In this document: positions 1 to 8,965 of the stretch, piece after piece
Position numbering within the stretch: the stretch's first letter is position 1
Layout: each line of letters begins with the position of its first letter
Made by a program: the position numbers and the translations under genes
Assembly (NCBI RefSeq): GCF_001748225.1
Contig: NZ_BDFE01000006.1
Location: forward strand, 43,237-107,236
Source: Desulfoplanes formicivorans
Lineage (GTDB): Bacteria > Desulfobacterota > Desulfovibrionia > Desulfovibrionales > Desulfomicrobiaceae
Direction: 5' to 3'
DNA: 64,000 nucleotides
Notes under the pieces: model-generated
What the model was told of the DNA's origin: nothing
The model's database searches: none
Seen by the model: only the letters and a program-made list of their open reading frames with translations

Positions 1-1
1 G

Positions 2-190
2 ATCATCATCATCGCCGCCGTGTACATCATCAGTCGGTTCGTGCGCAGGAAAGGACTCGGCTGTTCGGGCTGCCCGGGAAATTGTTCGGGAACCGAGGAC
101 GGCGAGGCCTGCAGAGCCTGTCCCATGGCCCAGCACACCCTCAGGGACAAGGACGAGACGTCTTCCAGTGACAAGGATGCGTCCTCGTAA
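2..190 (+). CDS. FeoB-associated Cys-rich membrane protein (5'-truncated)
   Basis: The reading frame is open from the window edge to TAA at 188-190 and gives the last 62 residues of a small protein. It begins inside a hydrophobic membrane segment (IIIIAAVYIISRFV) followed by a basic stretch and a Cys cluster: CSGCPGNC, then CRACP. This layout, one membrane helix then CxxCxxxC and a polar tail, is that of the small Cys-rich proteins encoded just downstream of the ferrous iron transporter FeoB. The start and any feoB gene lie outside the window. A role as an accessory to Fe(II) uptake is inferred from the family, not from anything else visible here. Confidence 0.75.
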   Translation: MIIIAAVYIISRFVRRKGLGCSGCPGNCSGTEDGEACRACPMAQHTLRDKDETSSSDKDASS

Positions 191-205
191 GTGATGGCTG
201 CCTTG

Positions 206-265
206 CCTGTAATCAGAAAAGCACACATGATACGCGCGTATCATGTGTGCTTTTCTGATTACAGG
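206..265. repeat. Perfect 60-bp palindrome (30-bp arms, no spacer)
   Basis: Bases 206-235 are the exact reverse complement of 236-265, with the centre in alternating TACGCGCGTA. As RNA it would fold into a hairpin of about 28 bp with a minimal loop. It begins 15 bp after the stop of the Cys-rich peptide, so it may end or protect that transcript. There is no T-tract on either side, and the length exceeds a normal intrinsic terminator. Confidence 0.9.
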
Positions 266-618
266 AGCAGATAAAGAGGATAAAACGTATAAAAAATAGC
301 CATGGCAACGCGCGTGGTGTATAAAAATCGACCAGGTGCAACATGGGTCGAAAAACGATAAATTTTTTTATTGTTATATTAAGTGGTTAGTAATTTCTAA
401 AATATGGTTTGATTTTTGCTTGGGCTTTGTTCCTGGAGCCGGGTACCCCAGGGGCATATGAGGGTTCCTGACTGCCGTGTCCCGGTGTTGCCAAGGCCGG
501 GTCATTGATTGTATGCAGGATCGTCTTGGCATGTGAGAATTGAACTTTTCCAGCAAGTTGCGTCATACCTTTATTTCATCATCGAGTCATCCGGGCTCTT
601 GTTACCTAAGGACCTCTC
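266..618. other. Non-coding stretch upstream of the efflux operon
   Basis: About 350 bp with no convincing gene. The part from 355 to 420 is clearly richer in A and T than the rest of the window. TTGAAC at 540-545 could be a -35 element, but no well-spaced -10 is convincing. No regulator gene for the efflux operon is present. Confidence 0.5.
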
Positions 619-2097
619 ATGCGGTTGTCGCTTTGTTTGTCATTTGTCATCATTCTGGTTGTCGTGACGGGTTGTGCTCCCTTTGCACCCCGATCAGCGG
701 ACATCGCCCTGCCGGATCTTCCTGCCAGGTATTCGCTGTATGTCGAGAATGCTACCCTGAGCATGCCCTGGTGGCAGGAGTTCGGGAGCAGCGAACTGGA
801 TCGGTTGATGGATATTGCCCTCAGTCAGGGGTTTTCCATCCGTCAGGCCCGGGCCCGTCTCGACCAGGCCCGGGCTTCAGCCCTCAAGGCCGGGGCTTCC
901 CTTGTTCCCTCGGTTTCCCTGGAGGCGGGATCGTCTCATACCCGGCAGAAGTGGAAAAATGGTTCCAGCAGCGGGCAGACATACACGACCACCAAGGAGC
1001 ATTCCCTGGGGCTGGCCGCCCAGTATGAACTGGATCTCTGGGACCGGATCGGGTCCACGCGTGAGGCCGAGCGCCTTGAAGCCCAGGCCACCCAGGAAGA
1101 TGTGCACACCGCCTTCATGACCCTGTCCGGTCAGATTGTCGAAAACTGGGTCGAGATTCTCCAGGTGCGCGGGGAGCAGGCCCTGGTCAAGGAGCAGATT
1201 CAAACCAATGAGCGGTATCTTGAGGTTCTGGAACTGCGATTCGACAATTCTCTTTCCACCGCATTGGATGTTTTGCAGCAACGCGAGGCACTGGCCCGTT
1301 CCCGGGCCATGCTTCCCACACTTGAAGCCCGGGAACGGGTGCTCATGCATGAAACTGCGGTCCTCATGGGCAAATCGCCTGATTTTGATCTCGGTCTGAC
1401 CGGCCATGGTCTGCCCGAGCCCCTGCCTCTGCCCGGCACAGGCATTCCGGCCGATCTTTTGGCCAGCCGTCCCGATGTGCGGGCCGCCGGGCTGCGTCTC
1501 AAGTCTTCCCAGTGGGAAATCGCCAGTGCCCGGGCTGATCGACTTCCCGCCATCACCATAACGGGCAGGGCTGAATATTCCAGTGATCAGTTCAACACCC
1601 TGTTTGACAATTGGCTGGCCAATCTGGCCGCAGGGCTGACTGGGCCGATTTTTGACGGCAATCGTCGATCGGCCGAAGTGGACAGAACCCGGGCTGTGGC
1701 TCGTGAACGTCTGGCCGCGTATCAGCAGACTGTCATGGAAGCGGTCCGGGACGTGGAAAACGCCCTGGTGAACATTGACAAGCAGCAGGCCTATCTTGCG
1801 GCCACCCAGAAGCAACTGGACATCGCCCGGATGACCTTGCAGCAGGCCAGGCAGCGCTATGAAAACGGGGTGGTCACCTATTTGACTGTACTGACCAGCC
1901 TCCTGAACGTGCAGTCGTTGGAACGAACCCTGGTCCAGGGCCAGGCCGATCTGCTTTTGTATCAGGTGGGCCTGCATCGGGCACTGGGGGGAACATGGTA
2001 TCGCAAGCTGGAAGAGCAGGCGCAGACATCGATCCATGACAAAGCGGTCACGCCGACCATGGACACCACGCATACCAGTGAACAAGGACAATCATGA
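619..2097 (+). CDS. RND efflux outer-membrane channel lipoprotein (NodT/OprM family)
   Basis: The product (492 aa) has a lipoprotein signal peptide ending in VTGC, with the acylated Cys at residue 19. A TolC/OprM-type body follows, with two long coiled-coil repeats rich in Gln, Ala and Leu and the family signature LLASRPDVRAA in the middle. Length is normal for the family. AAGGA lies 9 bp before the ATG. The stop overlaps the start of the adaptor gene (ATGA), so translation is probably coupled. It forms the outer-membrane duct of a tripartite efflux pump; the substrate cannot be deduced. Confidence 0.93.
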   Translation: MRLSLCLSFVIILVVVTGCAPFAPRSADIALPDLPARYSLYVENATLSMPWWQEFGSSELDRLMDIALSQGFSIRQARARLDQARASALKAGASLVPSVSLEAGSSHTRQKWKNGSSSGQTYTTTKEHSLGLAAQYELDLWDRIGSTREAERLEAQATQEDVHTAFMTLSGQIVENWVEILQVRGEQALVKEQIQTNERYLEVLELRFDNSLSTALDVLQQREALARSRAMLPTLEARERVLMHETAVLMGKSPDFDLGLTGHGLPEPLPLPGTGIPADLLASRPDVRAAGLRLKSSQWEIASARADRLPAITITGRAEYSSDQFNTLFDNWLANLAAGLTGPIFDGNRRSAEVDRTRAVARERLAAYQQTVMEAVRDVENALVNIDKQQAYLAATQKQLDIARMTLQQARQRYENGVVTYLTVLTSLLNVQSLERTLVQGQADLLLYQVGLHRALGGTWYRKLEEQAQTSIHDKAVTPTMDTTHTSEQGQS

Positions 2098-3335
2098 CGG
2101 AATCAAACAGCATACGCAGACAGTGGTGCAGGAAGATCTTCGGTTTTCTCCTGCCTGTGGTCATTGTCGTTCTGGGGGCCTTGGGAGCCAAGTATTTTCT
2201 CGACTCAAGGCCCAAGCCCACGAAAAAGGCCCGGATCACCCTGGCACCCTTGGTGACGGTGCAGAAGGCCGCCTTCGGCAAGGAACAGGTCGTTATCCAG
2301 GCCATGGGAACGGTTGTGCCCGCGCGGGAGACCGTGCTCAGCCCCCAGGTGGCGGGCCGCATTGTCCATCTGGCCCGGGGATTCGAGCCGGGCGGGATCC
2401 TGGCTCAGGGAACCCGTGTGGCGGGCATTGATCCCAAGGATTTTGAGTTGAACGTGCAACAGAAACAAATGGCCCTGGTGCAGGCCAAGGCGGCCCTGGC
2501 CCTGGAACAGGGGCAGCAGGCCGTGGCCCGGAAAGAGTGGGAGCTGTTGCGTGGGAATCGGAACATGTCGTCGGAAGAGGCGACCCTTGCTCTGCGCAAG
2601 CCTCAATTGGAGCAGGCCCAGGCCGATGTGACCAAGGCCCGTCTGGATCTTCAGCAGGCCGAACTTGATCTTGCAAGGACATCGGTGGTTGCCCCGTTCA
2701 ATTGTCTTGTTCTGGAAAAGAACGTTGATCTGGGTGCCCAGGTGTCCACGCAAACAACGATTGCAACCCTTGTGGGCACGGATGCCTATTGGGTGGAGAC
2801 CTCCATCCCTCGTGACCGGCTGTCATGGATCAAGGTGCCCAAGGGGGCAGCGGGTACCGGCAGCACGGCCCGCATCCGTTCGGCCGTGACAGACAACGCG
2901 CGAACCGGTCAGGTCATCCGGCTTCTCGGGGATATCGAATCCCAGGGACGCATGGCCAGGGTGCTTGTGCGGGTGGATGACCCCCTTTTTCTCAAGGAGA
3001 ACGATCCTTCCCAGGTGCCCCTTTTGCTGGGAGAATATGTACATGTGGACATTTTGGGCCGGGTTCTCGAACATGTGGTTGCCATACCCAGGGATGCCCT
3101 GCGTGATGGCAATACCATCTGGATAGCCACCCGGAAGAACACCCTGGACATCCGTTCTGTGGAGATTGTCTGGCGTGATGCCCATGTGGTCTATCTTGCC
3201 GGAGGCGTGCAGGATGGAGAGCAGATCATTCTTTCGGATATCGCCGCTCCGGTTCAGGGCATGGAAGTACGGATCGCGGATGAGGTATCCGGGGCCGCCA
3301 CAGGTACCATCAAGGGGAGCGCGAAGAACTCATGA
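2094..3335 (+). CDS. RND efflux periplasmic adaptor subunit (MFP/HlyD family)
   Basis: Product of 413 aa with an N-terminal membrane anchor at about residues 15-37 (FGFLLPVVIVVLGALGAKYFL). Next come a lipoyl-like half motif, an Ala/Gln/Glu-rich coiled-coil hairpin at about 115-190, the returning lipoyl half (VVAPFNCLVLEKNVDLGAQV) and beta-barrel and membrane-proximal domains. This is the AcrA/MexA order. Four-base ATGA overlaps tie it to both the channel gene and the permease gene. It bridges inner-membrane pump and outer-membrane duct. Confidence 0.93.
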   Translation: MTESNSIRRQWCRKIFGFLLPVVIVVLGALGAKYFLDSRPKPTKKARITLAPLVTVQKAAFGKEQVVIQAMGTVVPARETVLSPQVAGRIVHLARGFEPGGILAQGTRVAGIDPKDFELNVQQKQMALVQAKAALALEQGQQAVARKEWELLRGNRNMSSEEATLALRKPQLEQAQADVTKARLDLQQAELDLARTSVVAPFNCLVLEKNVDLGAQVSTQTTIATLVGTDAYWVETSIPRDRLSWIKVPKGAAGTGSTARIRSAVTDNARTGQVIRLLGDIESQGRMARVLVRVDDPLFLKENDPSQVPLLLGEYVHVDILGRVLEHVVAIPRDALRDGNTIWIATRKNTLDIRSVEIVWRDAHVVYLAGGVQDGEQIILSDIAAPVQGMEVRIADEVSGAATGTIKGSAKNS

Positions 3336-6300
3336 GCACGTTTTCCACCTCCTCCAAGGGTCCCATTGCATGGATGGCTGGCAATTCCGTTGCCGCCAAT
3401 CTGATCATGATCGTCTGTCTCATCGGCGGGTTGATCGTAGGCAGTCATATCAAGCAGGAGGTCTTTCCCGATTTCGATCTGGATATGGTCAGCGTGACCG
3501 TTGCCTATCCCGGAGCCAGTCCCGAAGAGGTTGAAAAAGGGATCATCCTGCCCATTGAGGAGGCCGTTCAGGGCCTCGACGGTGTGGATGACGTCACATC
3601 TTCGGCAAGCGAGGGCTCGGGATCGGTTATCGTTGAGATCGTTGAAGGAGAAAATATCCAGCGTCTTGCCCAGGACATCCAGAGCGAAGTGGACAGGATC
3701 ACCTCGTTTCCTGATGACGCCGAAGAACCCAGCGTGACCATCGTGTCCCGCAAGCGCGAAGTCGTGTCCCTTGCCCTGCATGGTGCTCAATCCGACTGGG
3801 TGCTGCGGGAAACGGCAGAAGATTTGCGGGACCGCTTGATCCAGGACCCGAACATCACCCAAGTGGAGCTTCACGGCGTGCGCGATTACGAAATCAGCGT
3901 GGAGGTCCCCCAGGAAAACCTGCGCCGGTACAATCTGACCATTGCCGAAGTGGCTGCCCGTATTGACAAGGCCTCGGTTGACCTTCCCGGTGGCGGGATC
4001 AAAACCAGTGGTGGAGAAATTCTTGTCCGGGTCAAGGAACGCAAGGATTACGGACGGGAGTTCGGCAAAATTCCCATCATCACCGGCAATGACGGAACCA
4101 GTGTCCTGCTGGAGGATATCGCCGAGATCAATGACGGGTTTGAGGACAGTGACATCTTTGCCTCGTTTGACGGGCAGCCGGCCGTCCTCATTGATGTCTA
4201 TAGAATTGGTGACCAGACACCCATTGATGTGGCCGACGCTGTCAAACGCAATGTCGAGACCTTCAGGCAGATCCTTCCCCAGGGACTTTCCCTGAACATC
4301 TTGAAGGATCGTTCCAATGTCTACAAGCAGCGTCTCGAACTGTTGCTCACCAACGGTTACATGGGGCTTGGACTGGTGTTTCTGTGCCTGGCCCTGTTTC
4401 TCGAGGCCCGCCTTGCGTTCTGGGTAAGCATGGGCATTCCCATCTCCTTTCTGGGCTCGCTGCTGCTTTTGCCCGGGTTTGGGGTGACCATCAACATGAT
4501 CTCCCTGTTCGCCTTCATCATTACCCTGGGTATTGTGGTGGACGATGCCATTGTGGTGGGCGAAAACGTGTACAATTACCACCAGAAGGGCATGTCCTTT
4601 CTGGACGCTGCCATCCAGGGGGCCCGGGAAATCGCCATGCCCGTGACTTTCAGCGTGCTGACCAATGTGGTGACCTTCATGCCCATGTATTTTGTGCCCG
4701 GGGTCATGGGAAAGGTTTTCAGACAGATTCCCCTGGTGGTTGTCAGCGTGTTTGCCGTTTCCCTGGTGGAAAGTCTGCTCGTGCTTCCGGCCCATCTGGG
4801 GCATCAGCGTGACCGGCGCCGCAGCGGGATCACCGGCTGGATGCACGGCATGCAACAGCGCTTCAGCAAGTGGTTCATTCATGTGGTCAAGACCAAGTAC
4901 GGTCCGTTTCTGGATCTGACCCTCAAGTACAGGTATCTGACCATGTCGGTGGGCGTGGCCATCCTGCTGGTGACCGTCGGATACGTGCAAAGCGGTCGCA
5001 TGGGCTTGACCCTGTTCCCCAAGATCGAGGCCGACTATGCCAAGGTGACTGCCGTGCTTCCCTATGGAACGGCCGTGGAAAAGACCAAGGAGATCCAGAA
5101 AATCCTGGTGGATGCCGGCAGGGAAGTGGGAGAAGAAAATGGCGGGGACCAATTGGTCACCGGTATTTTTGCCCGCATCATGGACGGGGGCTCCACCTCC
5201 GAGGTTCGGGTCTATCTCACCGATCCCGAGGTTCGGCCCGTGAGCACGGCCGATTTCACCCGCATGTGGCGCGAACGTGTTGGCGATCTGGTGGGTCTGG
5301 AATACATTACCTATGAATCGGATTCCGGAGGGCCGGGTTCGGGCAAGTCCCTGACCGTGGAGCTCAGCCACCGGGACATCAATGTTCTGGAAAAGGCCAG
5401 TGCAGAACTGGCCCGTGAGCTGGAAGTCTATCCCAACGTCAAGGACATTGATGACGGATTTTCTCCGGGCAAACGGCAGTATGATTTCAAAATTCGCGAC
5501 TCCGCCCGGGGGCTGGGACTTCGGGCCGAAGATGTGGCCAGACAGGTGAGGTATGCCTTTTACGGGGCCGAGGCCCTGCGCCAGCAGCGGGGCAGAAACG
5601 AGGTCAAGGTCATGGTCCGGCTGCCCAAATCCGAACGGGTTCTGGAGCACAATATCGAAGAACTCATTCTCCGGACGCCTTCGGGAGTGGAGATCCCCCT
5701 GCGCGAGGCCGTGACCATGACACCGGGCCGGGCGTATACCACCATTGACAGGCATAACGGGCGAAGGACCGTGGAGGTGACTGCCAATGTCATTCCCCAG
5801 AGCAAGGCCAACGAAATCCTCAATGCCCTGATGGCCGAGAGCCTGCCCTGGCTGGTTGAGAAGTATCCCGGCCTTTCCTACGGGTTCGAGGGCAAGCAGG
5901 CCGACATGCGCGAGTCCATGTCCAGCCTTGTGGAAGGATTGCTTCTGGCCTTGCTTGTCATCTACGGGCTCCTGGCCGTGCCCTTCCGCAGTTATGCCCA
6001 GCCGTTGATCATCATGGTCAGCATCCCCTTCGGCATTGTGGGTGCGGTCCTCGGTCATCTGCTCATGGGATATTCCCTGAGCCTCATGAGCCTGTTCGGT
6101 ATTGTTGCCCTGTCCGGGGTGGTGGTCAACGATTCCCTGGTGCTCATCAATTTTGCCAACCGCAAGCGTCAGGAAAACGGGATGAATGCCCATGATGCGG
6201 TCCTTTCTGCCGGTGTTGCCCGGTTTCGGCCGATCATTCTGACTACATTGACCACCTTTGGCGGTCTGGCTCCCATGATTTTCGAGACTTCCAGGCAGGC

Positions 6301-6436
6301 CCGATTTCTCATCCCCATGGCCATCTCCCTGGGATTCGGCATCGTCTTTGCCACCCTGATCACCCTGGTTCTGGTGCCCTCCCTGTACATGGTCATTGTT
6401 GATGCCATTGAGATACTGCGTTGCAGGGGCAAATGA
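3332..6436 (+). CDS. RND efflux transporter permease (AcrB-type)
   Basis: Product of 1034 aa, the normal size for an AcrB-type pump with two halves of six helices and two large periplasmic loops. The first helix is followed by KQEVFPDFDLDMVSV and then YPGASPEEVE, a strong RND signature. The proton-relay pair of TM4 is present in GIVVDDAIVVGENV near residue 400. The second half ends with a helix-rich segment containing GIVALSGVVVNDSLVLINF. It is the energised component of the operon and shares ATGA with the adaptor gene. Drug or metal specificity is not evident. Confidence 0.95.
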   Translation: MSTFSTSSKGPIAWMAGNSVAANLIMIVCLIGGLIVGSHIKQEVFPDFDLDMVSVTVAYPGASPEEVEKGIILPIEEAVQGLDGVDDVTSSASEGSGSVIVEIVEGENIQRLAQDIQSEVDRITSFPDDAEEPSVTIVSRKREVVSLALHGAQSDWVLRETAEDLRDRLIQDPNITQVELHGVRDYEISVEVPQENLRRYNLTIAEVAARIDKASVDLPGGGIKTSGGEILVRVKERKDYGREFGKIPIITGNDGTSVLLEDIAEINDGFEDSDIFASFDGQPAVLIDVYRIGDQTPIDVADAVKRNVETFRQILPQGLSLNILKDRSNVYKQRLELLLTNGYMGLGLVFLCLALFLEARLAFWVSMGIPISFLGSLLLLPGFGVTINMISLFAFIITLGIVVDDAIVVGENVYNYHQKGMSFLDAAIQGAREIAMPVTFSVLTNVVTFMPMYFVPGVMGKVFRQIPLVVVSVFAVSLVESLLVLPAHLGHQRDRRRSGITGWMHGMQQRFSKWFIHVVKTKYGPFLDLTLKYRYLTMSVGVAILLVTVGYVQSGRMGLTLFPKIEADYAKVTAVLPYGTAVEKTKEIQKILVDAGREVGEENGGDQLVTGIFARIMDGGSTSEVRVYLTDPEVRPVSTADFTRMWRERVGDLVGLEYITYESDSGGPGSGKSLTVELSHRDINVLEKASAELARELEVYPNVKDIDDGFSPGKRQYDFKIRDSARGLGLRAEDVARQVRYAFYGAEALRQQRGRNEVKVMVRLPKSERVLEHNIEELILRTPSGVEIPLREAVTMTPGRAYTTIDRHNGRRTVEVTANVIPQSKANEILNALMAESLPWLVEKYPGLSYGFEGKQADMRESMSSLVEGLLLALLVIYGLLAVPFRSYAQPLIIMVSIPFGIVGAVLGHLLMGYSLSLMSLFGIVALSGVVVNDSLVLINFANRKRQENGMNAHDAVLSAGVARFRPIILTTLTTFGGLAPMIFETSRQARFLIPMAISLGFGIVFATLITLVLVPSLYMVIVDAIEILRCRGK

Positions 6437-6461
6437 ACACAGCATGAATTCTACCCATACG

Positions 6462-6494
6462 AAAAAAGCCGGGAACATTGTTCCCGGCTTTTTT
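6462..6494 (+). terminator. Intrinsic terminator of the efflux operon
   Basis: Stem GCCGGGAAC / GTTCCCGGC with an ATT loop, six A before and six T after, 25 bp past the permease stop. The flanking A and T tracts would let it work in both directions. Confidence 0.92.
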
Positions 6495-6819
6495 CGTTAT
6501 AGTGTCAGATTTGATCTGTCCGTCACACCCTTTTGAAGGAGCCAACACGCCTGTTTCTTGTGCTCAAGTGTTCCCCTTTGCTTGGCAGTACGCACTTTGT
6601 AAAGCCGTTTCGTAAAACCGCCTTGGGTTTCAAAATCCTGCGCGAGGTTTGGTTTCTTTGGGAAAAGGTCAATTGTCCCCTGGAGATGGTTTCAGGAAGA
6701 TGGCGCCCGAAGATATTCAGCTTGCCCAGCAAGTGGTTTAATCGGGTCTTCACTAAACTGTTGCAGGATCAGGATCAGAATTTCCCCTCCCCATCTCCGG
6801 AAAACAAATCCAAGCGGTC
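6495..6819. other. Non-coding stretch between efflux operon and panF
   Basis: 325 bp. A 101-codon frame from a TTG at 6533 has no family resemblance and unlikely composition, so I do not call it. No repeat or second hairpin was seen. Confidence 0.5.
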
Positions 6820-8295
6820 TTATTGCGATATTTTCTGAAAGAATATTCGGGTAATATGCTTGCGGGGTTCCCGGGTCTTCATGCTGACCACGACAAAGGC
6901 GATGAGGGAGATGGCCAGGGTGGGCACGATGACATGCATGCCCATGAATCGTTTGACCCAGATGACCATGGCAAAATAGGTGGCAAGGCCCGCCATCATG
7001 GAGCAGAGGGCGCCCTGGGCATTGGCCCGTTTCCAGTACAACCCCAGAACAACGGGCCAGAGAAAGGTGGCCTGCATCCCTCCAAAGGCAAACAGGTTGA
7101 TCCACACGATCAGGTCGGGCGGCCGCAACGAGGCCATGAATACGATGATTCCCAAAAGGGCTGTGCAGTAGAAGCTCAGTTTGTGCAGTCTGGAGTCGTC
7201 AGCCGGTTGCTGCATGGGGATGTGTTTGACGGCCAGGTCGCGGATCAGGGTGGCGGACGCCAGAATGAGCTGGGAATCAATGGTGGACATGATGGCGGCC
7301 AGGGGACCGGCCAGGAAGATTCCGGCCACCACGGGCGGGAGAATGGCCAGGCTCAGGGCGGGCATGATCTTGTCGCCCACGGTCAGATCCGGAATGATGG
7401 CCCTGCCCAGGGCGCCGCACAAATGCATGCCCAGAACAAGGAAGCCGAGAACAAAGGTGCTGACCACGATGGCCGTGTGCATGGACCGGCTGTCCCTGTA
7501 GCTGAAACAGCGCACGGCCGTGTGCGGCAGGCCGATGACTCCGAAGCAGACCAGGACCCAGAAGGAGAGAATGAATGGTTTGGCCAGAAAGGCCTTGGGG
7601 CCAAAAGGCGTGATCAGACCGGGATCAATGGCCTGCATCTTCTGGACAATGGCGGTCATGCCGCCGCCCACGTTCACAATGCCGACAAAAAGGGCTGCCG
7701 TACCCAGGAGCATGACAATGCCCTGGACCACATCCGTGAGCACAACCGCCCTGAAGCCCCCAAGAGTCGTGTACAAAATCACGGTGACGGCAAAGATGGT
7801 CAACCCGACATGATAGGGAAGACCCGTGGCTGTCTCGAAAAGCCGGGCCCCGCCAATGAACTGGGCGACCATGGCGGCGATAAAGAAGATGACCAGACTC
7901 AGGGTGGCCAGGATGACCACGGCCCGGTTCTCATAGCGCGCCCACAGAAAGTCGTTGATGGTCACCGCGTCGATACGCCGGGCCACAATGGCGAATTTTT
8001 TGCCCAGCACTCCCAGGGTCAGCCAGGCCGTGGGCACCTGGATCATGGCCAGGAGCACCCATCCCAGCCCCATTTTGTAGGCCACGCCCGGGCCGCCCAC
8101 GAAACTGCTGGCGCTGATATAGGTGGCCACCAGTGTCATGGCCAGCATGATGCCGTTCATGGACCGGCTGCCAATGAAGTATTCCTGCAGAAAATTGCCC
8201 GAACGGGAAAGTACCCGGTTGGCGTAGACAGCCAGCAGATAGACAAAGATCAGATAGATTCCCAGGGGGATGAGCACTTCCAGATTGACTGTCAT
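6820..8295 (-). CDS. panF: Sodium/pantothenate symporter
   Basis: Product of 491 aa, an SSS-family transporter with about 13 hydrophobic segments. It closely follows the E. coli PanF sequence as I remember it: the EYFIGSRSMNGIMLAMTL and TYISASSF stretches, WVLVCFGVIGLPHTAVRC, and AGPLAAIMSTIDSQL. It imports pantothenate, the coenzyme A precursor, with Na+. Its start overlaps the stop of the yhdT-like gene by four bases (ATGA), and AAGGA sits seven bases upstream. The panF/yhdT pairing is itself typical. Confidence 0.93.
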   Translation of the reverse strand: MTVNLEVLIPLGIYLIFVYLLAVYANRVLSRSGNFLQEYFIGSRSMNGIMLAMTLVATYISASSFVGGPGVAYKMGLGWVLLAMIQVPTAWLTLGVLGKKFAIVARRIDAVTINDFLWARYENRAVVILATLSLVIFFIAAMVAQFIGGARLFETATGLPYHVGLTIFAVTVILYTTLGGFRAVVLTDVVQGIVMLLGTAALFVGIVNVGGGMTAIVQKMQAIDPGLITPFGPKAFLAKPFILSFWVLVCFGVIGLPHTAVRCFSYRDSRSMHTAIVVSTFVLGFLVLGMHLCGALGRAIIPDLTVGDKIMPALSLAILPPVVAGIFLAGPLAAIMSTIDSQLILASATLIRDLAVKHIPMQQPADDSRLHKLSFYCTALLGIIVFMASLRPPDLIVWINLFAFGGMQATFLWPVVLGLYWKRANAQGALCSMMAGLATYFAMVIWVKRFMGMHVIVPTLAISLIAFVVVSMKTREPRKHITRIFFQKISQ

Positions 8296-8573
8296 TGATG
8301 CGTCCTTGGGTCTTCGGAAGATTCGGGATCAAGGGGCATGTCGGTGAAGGCGAATCTGACCATGATCCAGGCCAGGATGCCAAACAGGGGAAATCCGGCC
8401 ACACAGCTCATGAAAAACCAGGCCGGAAGGCCGAGGATGAAGGTGAAGGATTCAGCCGGGCCACTGCCCAGTCCATAGGCGAAACCGTACCACCACACGA
8501 AGTTGGCCAGGGTCAAAAGGATGCACCAAAGGGCTTCCCTGGATGCGATGCGAAATCGTCGGTCCTGTTGCAT
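8292..8573 (-). CDS. yhdT: YhdT family membrane protein (DUF997), PanF partner
   Basis: A 93-aa protein with two membrane helices at about residues 14-35 and 44-72, with WWYGFAYGLG and GLPAWFFMSC typical of YhdT. Such proteins are encoded directly ahead of panF in many proteobacteria and resemble the small subunit seen with some SSS transporters. AAGGATT precedes the ATG by eight bases. A role in assembling or regulating PanF is inferred from the conserved pairing; no function has been shown here. Confidence 0.88.
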   Translation of the reverse strand: MQQDRRFRIASREALWCILLTLANFVWWYGFAYGLGSGPAESFTFILGLPAWFFMSCVAGFPLFGILAWIMVRFAFTDMPLDPESSEDPRTHQ

Positions 8574-8609
8574 GGAACAATCCTTGGGGTTGGATGAAGG
8601 GGCGGATGA

Positions 8610-8936
8610 TCAATCGTTTTGGGTGACCTGATCAATCCATTGCAGATACGTCCTGGAGCCGCCAATGACCGGCAGGGCCAGGATCTCCGGAACATCATAG
8701 GGGTGAACACGCTGGATGAAGTTTTCCACCCGGGTGTAGAGGGAATTTTTCGTCTTGATCCAGACCTGGGTTTCCTGTTCGCTGGTTACCCTGCCCTGCC
8801 AGGTGTAGGTGCTGGTAATGGCCGAGCATTGGACGCAGGCTGCCAGCCCGCATTCCACAAGGCCGGCTGCCAGTTGTTTCGCCTCTTTTGGAGACGGGCA
8901 GGTGGTGAGAACAATGATGTGGGTTGGTTCTTTCAT
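8610..8936 (-). CDS. cutA: Divalent-cation tolerance protein CutA
   Basis: Product of 108 aa from the ATG at 8936, chosen because AGGGG lies about nine bases upstream; an in-frame ATG at 8969 would add 11 residues that CutA proteins do not have. The fold signature is complete: VLTTCPSPKEA, LAACVQ, YTWQG, and the C-terminal HPYDVPEILALPV. CutA forms a compact trimer and has been linked to copper tolerance, but its biochemical role remains uncertain. It lies between the sensor kinase gene and yhdT on the same strand. Confidence 0.92.
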   Translation of the reverse strand: MKEPTHIIVLTTCPSPKEAKQLAAGLVECGLAACVQCSAITSTYTWQGRVTSEQETQVWIKTKNSLYTRVENFIQRVHPYDVPEILALPVIGGSRTYLQWIDQVTQND

Positions 8937-8965
8937 GGCGGTATCCCCTGGCAAGGGTATGCGGG

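Noticed and set aside
3254..6478. A 1074-codon open frame on the minus strand opposite the RND permease gene
   Set aside because: It is rich in His, Gln, Gly and Asp as expected of the antisense of GC-rich codons; it matches no family, while the plus strand is an unmistakable RND permease.
6533..6838. A 101-codon plus-strand frame in the gap after the efflux operon
   Set aside because: Starts at TTG, has no family similarity, and runs into the end of panF on the other strand.
6823..8298. A 491-codon plus-strand frame opposite panF
   Set aside because: Full-length shadow; the sequence is low-complexity His/Gly/Asp and panF is certain.
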